A DNA stretch of 64,000 bases from Carnegiea gigantea (GCA_029747015.1 JAKOGI010000004.1:85001-149000), one strand, 5' to 3'; shown: positions 10,372-21,414, counted from the stretch's first letter. Notes: generated by a model not told the origin, from the sequence alone. Numbers and translations are program-made.

Positions 10372-11762
10372 TGTTGAACGGTAAATTTACCCATTTTACG
10401 TGCTTCTTTCACCCACCTTTTACTCGTATAATAACTTTATTTTATAGGATTTTACCTTGTTTTATTTATGTTTGTAGGAAATAACTCCAAATCAAGCAAT
10501 CGTCGCGAAAAGGGACGAAGATGGGACAAAACGAAGAAAAACAGCGAAAACCGGCGAAAACCAGCAAAACCGAACAAACCGGGGGGAGGCGGCACCGTGC
10601 CACAGCAATGTGGCACGGTGTGGCCGTGCCATGTGGCACGGGCAGGCCGTGCCACATGGCACGCCCGTGCCACCTCCCCAGATTCGTCGCGGCTTCGGTT
10701 TTCTATTTAAGTCCGTTCGGGCGTCTGTTTGTGGGGGGGTCGCTCGGGGGTTCTTCCAGGCGATTTCTTAGAGTAGTTTTAGTTTACGTTTTAGTCAATA
10801 AAAACCTCAATAGGAGGATTAGATTAGGATTATAGTTTGTATTTTGGGATTCAAGTTTGTGGATTTCAAGTTCTTCGATCAATTCAAGCATAAGTTTCCC
10901 TTTTCCTTTTCTCTATTTATTTCATTGTTGTTCTTATTCATGTTTTGCCATTTTAATTCTTATTTTTGCTTTGTTTAGTTTATATGTTTAGTTTCTGTTG
11001 CTAATTCATGTTATTTAGTAATTTAGATTCGTTTTAGCTCATTGTCTTTGTTTTTGTTCTTCAAGTTTATGTTCTTATTTGTCAGTTTAGGTTTCCTTGT
11101 GTTTGTGATGTTTTGTGGGTAGATTGTGTTGGCTTGGGTTGTGATTAGCCTTTTGATGGCTAATTGATCTTGTACTAGACCTAACCATACCCAATCTATG
11201 CCTAGAACTTAGAGTTTTCCTTCACGCCCGCCAAGTGTTCGATGAAATGCCTGAGAAGGTTTTCATCCATATTTTTGGGCGATTGACTTATGCTGAGAGG
11301 TGAGGTCAATTTGCTAGTGTGGGAGAGGGAATGGCCGAGTTCGGGACACGAAAGTAGTATCCGAATCGAGCTAGGTCCGGGTTGCTAGTTTTGTGGTCTA
11401 ATTCGACTAACCCCACGAAAGTAGGTGGTTACACGAATTAGACTAGCTCATGACCCTTGAGAGAGGGCTTGGGTGGTCTTTGATGGTGCAACCGACCATC
11501 TCTGGTTCATAGCGTAGTTTGGGTGGGTTAGGACTCGTATTGATTAGTTGGTTCACTAATTGGTAAAATCACAATTCCAAGTCGCTTGTTTCTGTATTTG
11601 TAGCGTAGTTTAGTTCCCCTTCTTCATCGTTGATCACGCCTAGATTGAGACGCTCTAGTAAACTCTGGTAGTTGAAAACACAATTCCCTGCGGACGACAC
11701 CCCAAGTACTCAATGATACATCTTGCACTTGGGGTTTATAAATATTAAAACTCTGTTTTTCA
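10372..11762 (+). repeat. Left LTR of element C
   Basis: 1391 bp, TGTTGAACGG to TTTTTCA. A GC-rich dyad block built from GTGGCACGG/CCGTGCCAC lies at 10591-10672, and a TATA-like ctatttaag follows at about 10703. It differs from the right LTR mainly in an indel of about 25 bp inside the GC block plus scattered substitutions. Confidence 0.9.
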
Positions 11763-11775
11763 TGCAACAAGTTTT

Positions 11776-11793
11776 TGGCGTCGTTGCCGGGGA
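11776..11793 (+). promoter_or_regulatory. Primer binding site, tRNA-Asp type, element C
   Basis: tggcgtcgttgccgggga differs at one base from the complement of the 3' end of plant tRNA-Asp (tggcgccgttgccgggga). It lies 13 bp after the left LTR. This primer type is characteristic of Tat/Athila-lineage Ty3 elements. Confidence 0.8.
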
Positions 11794-11901
11794 ATTGGCG
11801 TTTTTCAATATTGGAGTTTACTTCAGCATTCGAGACTAGGCCTTTAGAAAATCCAAAAAAATCAAAAAAATGAAAAATTTCAAAAAAAAAAAAAAGAAAA
11901 T

Positions 11902-13209
11902 ATGTCTCCTTTCCACTTCCCTCAACATGAGCATGAATTGTTTTGGCAATACTATGATAGATTACATGCTTTTCTTGCTCATTGTGGTTATTGCTTCGAG
12001 AATTGGGAAATTTTGAACATAGTCTACGAGGGTGTGACTTGTGAGACCCGTGCTCTTTTGGAGCATTGGGATTTCTGTGCTCGAAACGTTGATGAAGCTT
12101 GGGAATTACTTGAGTGGTTGGCTAGGGATACTTATGAATTTGAGACTAGTCAATTTACTTCATCCATCCCATACCCCTGCATTCCTAATTATACACCTCT
12201 TGCATGTGAGATCTGCCATCGTTCTGACCATGATAGTGTTTCTTGTCCCTATCGTATTTCTGCTAATGGTTTTGCTAGAATTTCTAGTATGATAGAGGCC
12301 ATGAACAAGCAACAAGTTGAGTTTGCTGAGTCTGTTAATAAATCGAGGGAGTATGACCTATCACCCAAGATTGACCCTAGTTCTAGTGCTCCTAGACTTG
12401 ATGTCAATCTGTGTGATGATGGTGCGTCTTTTCCTCCTCTAGAGTCCGAACTAGAGGAGGTGCTCGACCCTCCCTTACCTACTCTACCTCTTGTTGCTCC
12501 ATCCCTACCTAGCACATTTAAGGACAACACTTTGACCTATCCTGATCCACCTTTTCCTTTAGCTCAGTCGACGGAGTTCGGGGTAGGTGCAACATTTTTT
12601 GTTGGTGCTAGGGTCGATGGGGATGATTTCTATCTTGAGTCAGACGGTACTTGTAGTGAGGTGCAGGATCTTGACAAGATTCTCGAGGGGAAGTCCTGTG
12701 TGGATGCTGTGGCTGTAGTTTCATCTAGTCCTGATCTTACTGACCATATATCCCTCAACTCCCTTGATATTTCTCATGCTTCTTCATGTTCACTACCCTC
12801 CTCTTCCCCTGAGTACCATAATTTATCACTCGTTGCATGTCATGATATGCTTGAGGGGAATGAGATAGACTGTATGGAGTCCCTAGGTGCCTTTAGAGGG
12901 TATGACCCCTCCCCTGACCCTTATAGTCTATACCTAGAGGACATGCCTGAAAAAATCATCTTTCCTATTGAATTCAATCATTCTACTGATTTTTCAAAGG
13001 CATTTGATAAATTTAGGAGAGCACTTACTATTATTTCTGCATTCCTGTTTAAGTGCTCTTACTTACACTCATCTGAGTTGCAGGCTCAGGTGTTTGATAA
13101 ACTTCTGCGAGCGTTGATAGCATCTGAGTTGCTGATGCGCGTCCTGAACGCCTCCGAGGAGTGGCTGATGCTCCTCGCGCTTCCCCAACCTCGTCCTAGC
13201 GAGGTGTAG
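11902..13209 (+). CDS. Gag-like protein of element C with CCHC zinc knuckle
   Basis: The 435-codon open frame starts at the first ATG after a run of adenines and ends at TAG. The N-terminal part (residues 13-80; ELFWQYYDRLHAFLAHCGY, EGVTCETRALLEHWDF, DEAWELLEWLARDTYEF) follows the layout of Tat/Athila gag proteins. A knuckle follows at C102-x2-C105-x4-H110-x4-C115. The remaining 300 residues are acidic and Ser/Pro-rich and resemble no enzyme. No protease DTG/DSG motif is seen. The likely role is to coat element RNA in virus-like particles in the cytoplasm. It is uninterrupted, unlike its decayed relative in element A at 17059-18051, which shares the same motifs. Assignment as gag is from layout and knuckle. 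Confidence 0.75.
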   Translation: MSPFHFPQHEHELFWQYYDRLHAFLAHCGYCFENWEILNIVYEGVTCETRALLEHWDFCARNVDEAWELLEWLARDTYEFETSQFTSSIPYPCIPNYTPLACEICHRSDHDSVSCPYRISANGFARISSMIEAMNKQQVEFAESVNKSREYDLSPKIDPSSSAPRLDVNLCDDGASFPPLESELEEVLDPPLPTLPLVAPSLPSTFKDNTLTYPDPPFPLAQSTEFGVGATFFVGARVDGDDFYLESDGTCSEVQDLDKILEGKSCVDAVAVVSSSPDLTDHISLNSLDISHASSCSLPSSSPEYHNLSLVACHDMLEGNEIDCMESLGAFRGYDPSPDPYSLYLEDMPEKIIFPIEFNHSTDFSKAFDKFRRALTIISAFLFKCSYLHSSELQAQVFDKLLRALIASELLMRVLNASEEWLMLLALPQPRPSEV

Positions 13210-14775
13210 TTTGGGTACATTCTGTATCCGACCTGGTATATTCGTTCTCACTCTTCTCTTCCCCCCCTTCTTTTTATTTTTCTTTTCTTCCCTTTTTGTT
13301 TTTGTTTAGTTGTGAATATTAGGATTGTGTTTTTAGTTGGTGATCATCTTGTGGTGAAATTTGGATGTTGTTGAGCCGTTATTGGCTATGATCGCCATTT
13401 TTGTGTCTTTGTAGATTTTTATTGTGTTGTGATTGGTGGTGTTATTGGATTGGTCTACATTTATTTTTGGTGGTGTTAGTTTGTATTTATGTGTGATCGT
13501 GTTGTTGTTTTGGGTGAGAATTGTATTTTTTGGGAGAGTGCATTAGCTTGTGTATATTTTTGTCGATTTTTGTTTTTCTTGTGTTTGATTTTGTTTTTCT
13601 TTATTTTTGTGTGTTGGTGATGACTCACGGCTCCCAATGAGGACATTGTGAGATTTAGGTGTGGGGGTGGGGTCATCTCCCCTTTTCTTTTTATTTTTTG
13701 TGAAAATTTTTCATTTTTGTATAACTTTTTCATTTTTTTCTCCTTTTTGTACAAATTTTTCTTTTCTTTTTGCATTTAGGGGAGTTTTGTACTATTTTGA
13801 TCAGCCTTGATCCCTGATACCTTGACTGTTAGCTCGTATATAAGTATAATGTGTATGATATATATTCATCCCCAATCTATCGTTTTAGACCTCAGTTTTA
13901 ACCCCAACAGTCCATCGTAATTTTGCAATCCAGCCCTGAATTCATGTATTGTCATCATCCTGAATTCTTAGTCTTCCACGATCGACTCTCCCATTGTCTA
14001 CTGCACAGGTCCCTTTACATGTGCTGGCACCCCCTTTCTTTTTCCAAAACAAAAGCAAAAACAAACAAATTTAAGCGCTACTGGGTGTATCCCTTTGAGG
14101 CGTGACATGAGTTTGTATTGAAAAAAAATAATAATGGAAAGAAAAGAAAGTGGGGAAGAAAAGAGTTGGAAATGACAAGTACCCCTTTGAGGCATGCGCT
14201 ACTGGGTGTTACCCTTTGAAGCAATACTGCTACTGGGGAAGCCTGCTTTCTATGCTAGCCAATCAAAAAGGTAACTTGTGTCAATTTCGTGGGATTGAGT
14301 TTGGTTTTGGTAGGCTTAGTTTCAGGGTGATGATACACTTGCACACTAGGCACCAGGATGGATTCAATGTTCTCATGCGTCATGGGGTGAAAAGCTGATG
14401 TCTGGATGCCATTCTTTGGGATGATGTGTCCTGAAATGCATATAATGCCTGTGTACAGACTGATATTCGAGCTATTAGGTGGTTTTGGTTGATTCGATTG
14501 TGTACAGTTTATCCCCATGTATATATTGTGTTTTGCTACTTTTATTTTTCGATTTTTGTTTCTCTTTTCTTTGTTTTTCCTTTTTGAGATTTTGTGGGTA
14601 TATCTTCTGCAAACCCTCACGAGACCTTACTCGTCCACTTGGGGTGACCAAGGGGTTTAAAGGGCTTGTTGCATATGCTAAATGCAACCGTGATTCCTAC
14701 GAAAGTGAGTTAGTTGTTTACTTTAGTTTTTCTTTTATTTTGCTCGAGGACGAGCAAAAGATAGGTGTGGGGGTG
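13210..14775 (+). other. Non-coding 3' internal region of element C, with purine tract
   Basis: A T-rich stretch without credible frames. Two partial direct repeats, cgctactgggtgt..ccctttg(a), occur at about 14077 and 14187. The purine-rich plus-strand primer tract aaaagataggtgtgggggtg ends at 14775, directly against the right LTR. Confidence 0.6.
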
Positions 14776-16139
14776 TGTTGAACGGTAAATTTACCCATTT
14801 TACGTGCTTCTTTCACCCACCTTTTACTCGTATAATAACTTTATTTTATAGGATTTTACCTTGTTTTATTTATGTTTTGTAGGAAATAACTCCAAATCAA
14901 GCAAACGTCGCGAAAAGGGACGAAGATGGGACAAAACGAAGAAAAACAGCGAAAACCGGCGAAAACCAGCAAAACCGGACAAACCGGGGGGAGGCGGCAC
15001 CGTGCCAGCAATGTGGCACGGTGTGGCCGTGCCACATGGCACGCCCGTGCCACCCCCCAGATTCGTCGGCTTCGGTTTTCTATTTAAGTCCGTTCGGGCG
15101 TCTGTTTGTGGGGGGTCGCTCGGGGGGTTCTTCCAGGCGATTTTTAGGGTAGTTTAGTTTAGGTTTTAGCCAATAAAAACTCCATTGAGAGGATTAGATT
15201 AGGATTGTAGTTTGTATTTTGGGATTCAAGCTTGTGGATTTCAAGTTCTTCGATCAATTCAAGCATAAGTTTCCCTCTTCCTTTTCTCTATTTATTTCAT
15301 TGTTGTTCTTATTCATGTTTTGCCATTTTAATTCTTATTTTTGCTTTGTTTAGTTTATATGTTTAGTTTCTGTTGCTAATTCATGTTATTTAGTAATTTA
15401 GATTCGTTTTACCTCATTGTCTTTGTTTTTGTTCTTCAAGTTTATGTTCTTATTTGTTAGTTTAGGTTTCCTTGTGTTTGTGATGTTTTGTGGGTAGATT
15501 GTGTTGGCTTGGGTTGTGATTAGCCTCTTGATGGCTAATTGATCTTGTACTAGGCCTAACCATACCCAATCTATACCTAGAACTTAGAGTTTTCCTTCAC
15601 GCCCGCCAAGTGTTCGATGAAATGCTTGAGAGGGTTTTCATCCATATTTTTTGGGCGATTGACTTATGCTGAGAGGTGAGGTCAATTTGCTAGTGTGGGA
15701 GAGGGAATGGCCGAGTTCGGGACACGAAAGTAGTATCCGAATCGAGCTAGGTCCGGGGTTGCTAGTTTTGTGGTCTAATTCGACTAACCCCACGAAAGTA
15801 GGTGGTTACACGAATTAGACTAGCTCATGACCCTTGAGAGAGGGCTTGGGTGGTCTTTGATGGTGCAACCGACCATCTCTTGTTCATAGCGTAGTTTGGG
15901 TGGGTTAGGACTCGTATTGATTAGTTGGTTCACTAATTGGTAAAATCACAATTCCAAGTCGCTTGTTTCTGTATTTGTAGCGTAGTTTAGTTCCCCTCCT
16001 TCACCGTTGATCACGCCTAGATTGAGACGCTCTAGTAAACTCTGGTAGTTGAAAACACAATTCCCTGCGGACGACACCCCAAGTACTCAACGATACACCT
16101 TGCACTTGGGGTTTATAAATATTAAAACTCTGTTTTTCA
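14776..16139 (+). repeat. Right LTR of element C
   Basis: 1364 bp with the same ends as the left LTR. The GC dyad block (14997-15053) lacks one ccgtgccatgtggcacgg-type unit that the left copy has. The TTTAG duplication follows at 16140-16144. Confidence 0.9.
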
Positions 16140-16435
16140 TTTAGCAATGGTAGCCCATGCAAAATTCTGCATCATTCTTCTTCCATGTTTCTCCCATAAT
16201 TTTTGCGTTTGTTGATCTGACCTTATTTCATGGTTATCTCGAGTTATCCTTCAAGATTTTCGGGTTAACGTGCCTAACTTTTAGCGTGCTTTGCACTGAT
16301 TATCTACCATTTACATAGTTTTCTTTATTACCTACAAAACCAACAAAACACTAATAAACAACCTAATTTGTCAATTATTTGAGCTTTAATCTAGGTAGAA
16401 TATGGTGTAAACTTCATGTATATCATGTCCGAACA

Positions 16436-16914
16436 CATGTTTTAGATATTTGGTGAAAGACTACAAGGTGAAACTGGATGTTGGAAAACTAAAACCTGAC
16501 TTACATGTGTAGGATCTTGAGAAAGGCTCACCGTTTAAGAAATTCCTAAAATTTGATAATCGCATTATTAATGATCTTACATCAATCAAAATCCCTTGAG
16601 AAATGGTAGGAGATTAGATTTAAGAATTTCATTCCACCTTGAAAGATAGATTTGATAATTCAATTATCAGTTTTGGAATTACCCATCTAAAGAAGAGGCG
16701 TTTGATTAATTCTTGAGTTGCAAAATTGTTTGATTTGATTAAATTCCTTAATTGTTTATCTATTAGATTAGATAAGCAGCATAGTTCAATTTCATCCACA
16801 AATTTGGATTCGCTTAACCTATCTTGAGAGAACATAACCCAATAACTTGGCCTAATCCTTGTGGGAGAGGACCTTGATCTGCTACAACACCATCGTGCAC
16901 TGGGGGCCCTATCA
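16436..16914 (+). repeat. Left LTR of element A, second segment
   Basis: It aligns with 20695-21171, from catgttttaga through gaaactggat(g/a)ttggaaaact, catctaaagaagaggcg and the end ..ctatca. Many substitutions separate the two copies. The degenerate tRNA-Asp primer site follows at 16921. Confidence 0.85.
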
Positions 16915-17058
16915 ACTTTTTAGCACCGTTGCTGGGAAACTAGTCGAATATTAAATTTTTCTTGATAGGTTTGATTAAGCATTTTGTTTTTTTTTTGGGA
17001 AAAATCCCTAAAAAAATTTGAAAATTAAAATAATTAAACTAATTTGAAAAAAAAAACA

Positions 17059-18051
17059 ATGGCAATTTTTCATTTTTTCCAGCTTAAGTATGAATTATTT
17101 TGGAGGTATTTTAAGTATTTAAATGTTTTTCTCGCTCAAAGTGGTTATGGTGTAGGTAAATGAAAAATTTTGGACCTTGTTAATGAGAGTGTAAATACTG
17201 AAAACCAAGCTCTTTTGGAGTACTAGGGTTTTCATCATAAAAGTGTGGATGAGGTGTGGTATTTACTTGAGTGAATTGCTTCAGATTCGTTTAAATGTTT
17301 TTCTCGCTCAAAGTAGTTATGGTGTGACTTGTGTCATTCTTCGGACCATGCTATAAATTCATGTCCTTATTATGCGTGCTATGCTAAACCGAACTTTGCA
17401 TCACCCGCGGATAATATTGATGTTGTCCTGACCTCACTCGATTCATCCTTCCCTTTAACTCAGTGCACGAGGCTTGATGTAGGTGAGCCTTTTTAATTTG
17501 TTGTTAGAGTTGATATTGCTAATGCATGTTGTGAGTCAGAAGATACTTTAGATGAGGTTTATAATCTACTTGAGACTCATTTGGATGGGTCACGTTATGT
17601 GTTTGTACTTGAGAACTTTCCTAGCGTTGGTTGTGATATTGTTCTCCCTAATTTCCTTGATCTTTCCAATGTTTCCCCTATATGTTTACAACCCTTTCCT
17701 CCTCCCAAGTATTATCTGGATGTGCCCATTAATAATCTTATGATTTGTAATGCTACTGTGGACTTAGGCCATGAGAACAACATGTTTAATATGCTTAGTA
17801 AGAATGTTGAAAATTTTGTGTCTCTGGGTTACTTTAAAGGATATGATGCCTCCCTAGACCCATATTGCATATACCTTATGGACAAGCCTAGAAAAATCAT
17901 GTGGAATACTTTTTTTGATTTCACTTTTGAGTTTTCTATGACGTTTGCTTTGTTAAAGAGACCACTAACTTTCTTTGTTATGTTTATCTTAATGCTCTCT
18001 TATTACCAAGCTTGCGAGCCCAAGCTTTTTGTGAGCCTTGAATACATCTGA
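17059..18051 (+). pseudogene. Decayed gag-like ORF of element A, homologous to that of C
   Basis: From the ATG at 17059 the frame gives ELFWRYFKYLNVFLAQSGYG, then a stop, ESVNTENQALLEY, a stop, SVDEVWYLLE and a stop. The knuckle CDLCHSSDHAINSC (CX2CX4HX4C) survives with flanking PY. The C-terminal part from 17581 to 18051 is open and carries LGYFKGYDASLDPYCIYLMD, parallel to LGAFRGYDPSPDPYSLYLED of element C. Family membership is therefore clear from both ends. Stops and a local duplication of the ttaaatgtttttctcgctcaa segment show inactivation. No pol genes follow. Confidence 0.8.
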
Positions 18052-19879
18052 AGAGGAAGGTTGTGTCTTGAAGTTATGATGGAGTGGTTGATGCTCTATT
18101 TGCCCTGTTTGCGAGGAAGTCTTAGCTTAGGTGTACCTAACACATAACTTGGTGAGATTATTCTCTTTTGTTTCTCCTTTTCCTTCTCCTCATGTATTTT
18201 TTTACAATAATCATTTATCTAAGAATGAGGGATAGGTAGTTTCATGTTTGCCATTTTGGTTTTTAGTTTGCATACTAGTTAGAGCATATAGTTTTAAGTT
18301 TCCTTTTATCTGCAGTAGTGTGTTGCATTTAGTTGCATTTTAGGTTAGCATTGCTAGGTGTATAGTGTGGATTGGTTTGAAATAATCTCCAATGATGATT
18401 CTCTAGACAAAATAGCTTTCATGAGCTGAGTGACTTTTGATGAGTTGCCCAAGGTTTTGTAAATGTTTTTTGTTTTAACCCTTTTGATTGAGAACTATGT
18501 TGCCCCTTTGGAGTCTTTGGCATGAATATTGGTACATAAGAGTTACTTTATGAGCTACATGATACTTTGGTAGATATTCGGTGAGATCTTGAGCCTTCTT
18601 TGGACTCATCATTACATTTAGTATCATGTTCTTTCATATGTGTGACTCTTCCAAGTTGCATGTCTAGAACTTGCCTATACTCTTATTTAAAACCACATTA
18701 GCATGTGTATATCTGATGATATAATGGAGGCATTTCTATGTTTTTTGAGCATTTTAGCCACAAAGCCAAATAACCTACCTTGTCTTGCATGTTAATCCAT
18801 TTGCGAGCCCGCTGAGCTTATGACCTTGTTCTTGTTACGATTCTTCCATTTGAGCCGTCTATACACATATTCCTACAATTAAACCAATTCTATTGAGCAT
18901 CACTTTAGGATTATTTCTGGGAAGCTTATGGGGCCAATTAAGGTAGTTAGGGTTGCTTGGTACGTTAGCCTGATGAGGGGATGATGGTATCATAGATTTG
19001 GAGTGTTCTCCTCATGCTGATATGGATTGCGTATATATGGATTAAGTTGTGAGTTAACAATTCTTAGTCCTATGCCTTTCATAGTTGAATTCTTATTTTA
19101 TTTTAAAAAAAGAAAAATCATGTTGAAAAAAATTAGAAGAAAGAATAAAAGAGAGAGAAAAAATAAATAAGTGATTGGCATTAGATATGTGCATAAATTT
19201 TATTCTTTCTTCGTCAACTCACTTCCTACTTAATTTGTGGGATATGTTCATTGTATTTTTGAGGTTTGGAGAATTAGTGGAATTCGTCGTTACTTAGTGC
19301 TTTGTTGGTTACTCTCTAGTCACTTGGCTAAATAGCTCCATATTGCCCAACATCGTTAGTCCACTCCTTTCCTCCCTTAACCTTTCTAGCCCACATTATA
19401 ACCTATGTAAAGTCTTCTTGATTATCATGTCCACATTGCATCTTAGCAATGAAGAATTTGAGAGTCTTGGCAAGCTTATAATAGTTTGCATTTTTAGGAT
19501 GATTCTTGAGTAAACCCATACTATATTTCAAACATATAAGCAAGAGTGATCCATATTTTCCAAAAGTGAAGTTCTACCAGTCCATTTGGATCTACTCAAC
19601 TCTAAGTGCTTGCATGATGTGCTTTGTAATTCTTTGAGGATGATTAAGTTTGATATCGAGTTAGTAGTCGTATACTTCTTTGAAAACATTCACCTTCTCC
19701 TGATTTTAAAATGTCTAATGCACTAGTCGAGGTTGCCATTGATTGATATTCTTGTTTGTGATGTGCTATGAGTTACTTAGTCTAAGGAGGTTGTTGTGTT
19801 TTGAATCCTAGATGCAACTCCTTTTGTCAGTTTTATCTAGTGTTTATTTGCGGCAAGCAAAGGTTTAAGCATGGGGAAG
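18052..19879 (+). other. Non-coding 3' internal region of element A
   Basis: 1.8 kb of AT-rich DNA between the gag remnant and the right LTR. I see no integrase, reverse transcriptase or other family motif on either strand. A purine tract (aaaggtttaagcatggggaag) ends at 19879. Confidence 0.5.
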
Positions 19880-21171
19880 TGATAAAAAGTTACATATTAT
19901 TTCATGAGTGTTCGGGTGTGATTTTAGAGGATTAGTGTGCATAATTGAGTGATTTTATGCTCCTTTTCTATTTTATGCCCAGGTTTGATGTTGTTGATGG
20001 TATTTGTAGAAATTAGGTAAGAGAATCCAAGCATGTCTAGAAAATCAATGAAGAATTATACAAGGAGGCAAGAGCCCATAAAAACTTGCCAAAAACCCAC
20101 AAGGGACAAGGTTTTGCTAGATACACAACATGGTTAACCTCAACCGGGGTAGTCTAGATTTTAAAGAATAAGCATGACAAAGCAACTAGAAACCCTCATG
20201 GCCAGGCTGTGGTGGAGGCCATGGACCGTAGTGATCCCCACAGTTTGGCCATGGTGGGGGCCCTCCATCAGTCGTTTCTTGTTTTTTCCGCGGGTGTTCG
20301 TTTTCCAAGCATCTATAACATTTGATAGACTTCTTTTCCATCCCACCCTAATCCCCTATCTAGCTGCGATTTAGACTTTATTAGAGATAGTTGAGAGTAA
20401 GATGAAGGTGAAGATTTGCGAGGATTCTGTATTGGGTTTGCATATACTAATACAAACGAGCATTGGTTGAGCGATTTCTCTTCCTTCTCTTCTCTTTTCG
20501 CGTTAGATTTTTATACTTTTTAGATTACTATTGGTTTTTATGTTAAGTCTTGAATCATTGATCTTGGAATTGAGTTGAATTCTTGTGATTGAATCAATTC
20601 TTGTTTTGATCTAAAAGTGATTTGGTGTTGTTGAGTTTATTCTATTGAATCTTAGATATTGAATTGCTAGTAGAGAAACTTTATCAACTTCTTGCATGTT
20701 TTAGACATTGGTGAAGGGCTAAAAAGTGAAACTGGATATTGGAAAACTAAGATTCAACTTATGTGTGTGGAATCTTGAGAAAGATTCACTATTTAAGAAA
20801 CCCCTAAAATTTAATAATCTCATTCTTAATGATCTTAGATCAATCAAAAATTCTTGAGAATGATAGTTGATTAGATTTAAGAATTTTATTCCATCTTAAA
20901 AGATGGGTTTGATAATTTGATTATCGATTATGGAATTACTCATCTAAAGAAGAGGCGATTGATTAATTCTTGGGTTGTAAAATTGTTTGATTTGATTATA
21001 TTCCTTGGTTGTTTATGTATTAGATTAGATAAGTAGCATAGTTCAATTTTATTCGCAAATTTGGATTTTCTTAGCCTATTTTGAGGGAACATAGTCCAAT
21101 AACCTGAACTAATTCTTGTAGGAGACGACCTTAATTTGCTACAATGCCACTGTGCACTTGTGGCCTTATCA
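19880..21171 (+). repeat. Right LTR of element A
   Basis: 1292 bp, TGATAA...TTATCA with inverted terminal hexamers. It carries a GC-rich dyad-like patch (20199-20265; gccatggtggggg, ggccaggctgtggtgg). The LINE ORF1 sequence begins directly after it at 21172. Confidence 0.85.
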
Positions 21172-21414
21172 GAAAGGCAAAGGGATTACATCAATGTCCT
21201 TAATGTTCACATGCTTCGCTGGCTTGCACATGTTCCTCAAAGTTTTCTTCAATGCCTCAAGATTAATGCTATTCTTGGTGTTTAACTTGCCCATCAGACA
21301 AATGGAGACTTGAGCCTCAACAAACTCGCTAGCAGGATCATCAAACTCCAGGGCTTCTTATTCAACATCTATTGATGTCAATTTGCTCCATTGTTTTTCA
21401 AGACCTGTCACCAT
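21172..21414 (-). pseudogene. LINE ORF1, 5' part (N-terminus), separated from the rest by element A
   Basis: From an ATG at 21414 the minus strand reads MVTGLEKQWSKLTSIDVE, one stop, then EALEFDDPASEFVEAQVSI, CLMGKLNTKN, INLEALKKTLRNMCKPAKH and VNIKDIDVIPLPF up to 21172. This is the conserved start of plant L1 ORF1/DUF4283 proteins. The reading resumes at 8886 with FFHKAEKD, the expected continuation. The split is therefore caused by the insertion of A, and the LINE is older than A. 5'-UTR-like LINE sequence probably extends to about 21600. Confidence 0.85.

Larger units (their letters stand above)
10372..16139 (+). mobile_element. Non-autonomous LTR retrotransposon C (gag-only, TR-GAG-like), structurally complete
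   Basis: Two similar LTRs, 10372-11762 (1391 bp) and 14776-16139 (1364 bp), both start TGTTGAACGG and end CTGTTTTTCA. An exact 5-bp target-site duplication TTTAG sits at 10367-10371 and 16140-16144. The primer site is next to the left LTR, and a purine-rich tract (aggtgtgggggtg) lies next to the right LTR. The internal region is only 3 kb and holds one open frame with gag features and no protease, reverse transcriptase or integrase motifs. It would need proteins from a related autonomous Ty3-type (Tat/Athila-like by primer site) element. High LTR similarity and the open gag frame make it the youngest layer of the nest. Confidence 0.9.
9548..16435 (-). mobile_element. LTR-like block B (probable solo LTR in reverse orientation), split by C
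   Basis: 9548-10366 and 16145-16435 are continuous once C and one TTTAG copy are removed. Together they make about 1.1 kb foreign to the LTR of A. Read on the minus strand the block has LTR-like architecture resembling A and C: an AT-rich start, a short GC-rich dyad (gcatgggc...gcccatgc), a TATA-like stretch (tttatttaaaacc), then R/U5-like sequence. No coding capacity was seen. The outer boundaries are uncertain because the junctions with A are not clean and I find no target-site duplication. Confidence 0.45.
8887..21171 (+). mobile_element. LTR retrotransposon A (Ty3-like, gag-only), interrupted by B and C
   Basis: The right LTR is 19880-21171 and starts TGATAAAAAG and ends CCTTATCA. The left LTR starts TGATGAATG at 8887 and ends CCCTATCA at 16914, with a large insertion from about 9548 to 16435. 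A degenerate tRNA-Asp primer site (tagcaccgttgctggga, 16921-16937) follows the left LTR, and a purine tract (about 19858-19879) precedes the right one. The flanks are gaag and gaaag, consistent with a 5-bp duplication GAAAG that has lost one base. Removing A rejoins the LINE ORF1 frame exactly, which confirms both boundaries. The LTRs are clearly diverged, so A is old. Confidence 0.85.

Noticed and set aside
10452..10835. Open frames on both strands in the LTRs of C
   Set aside because: They arise from the GC-rich dyad block in an LTR, and the same shadows appear in the right LTR.
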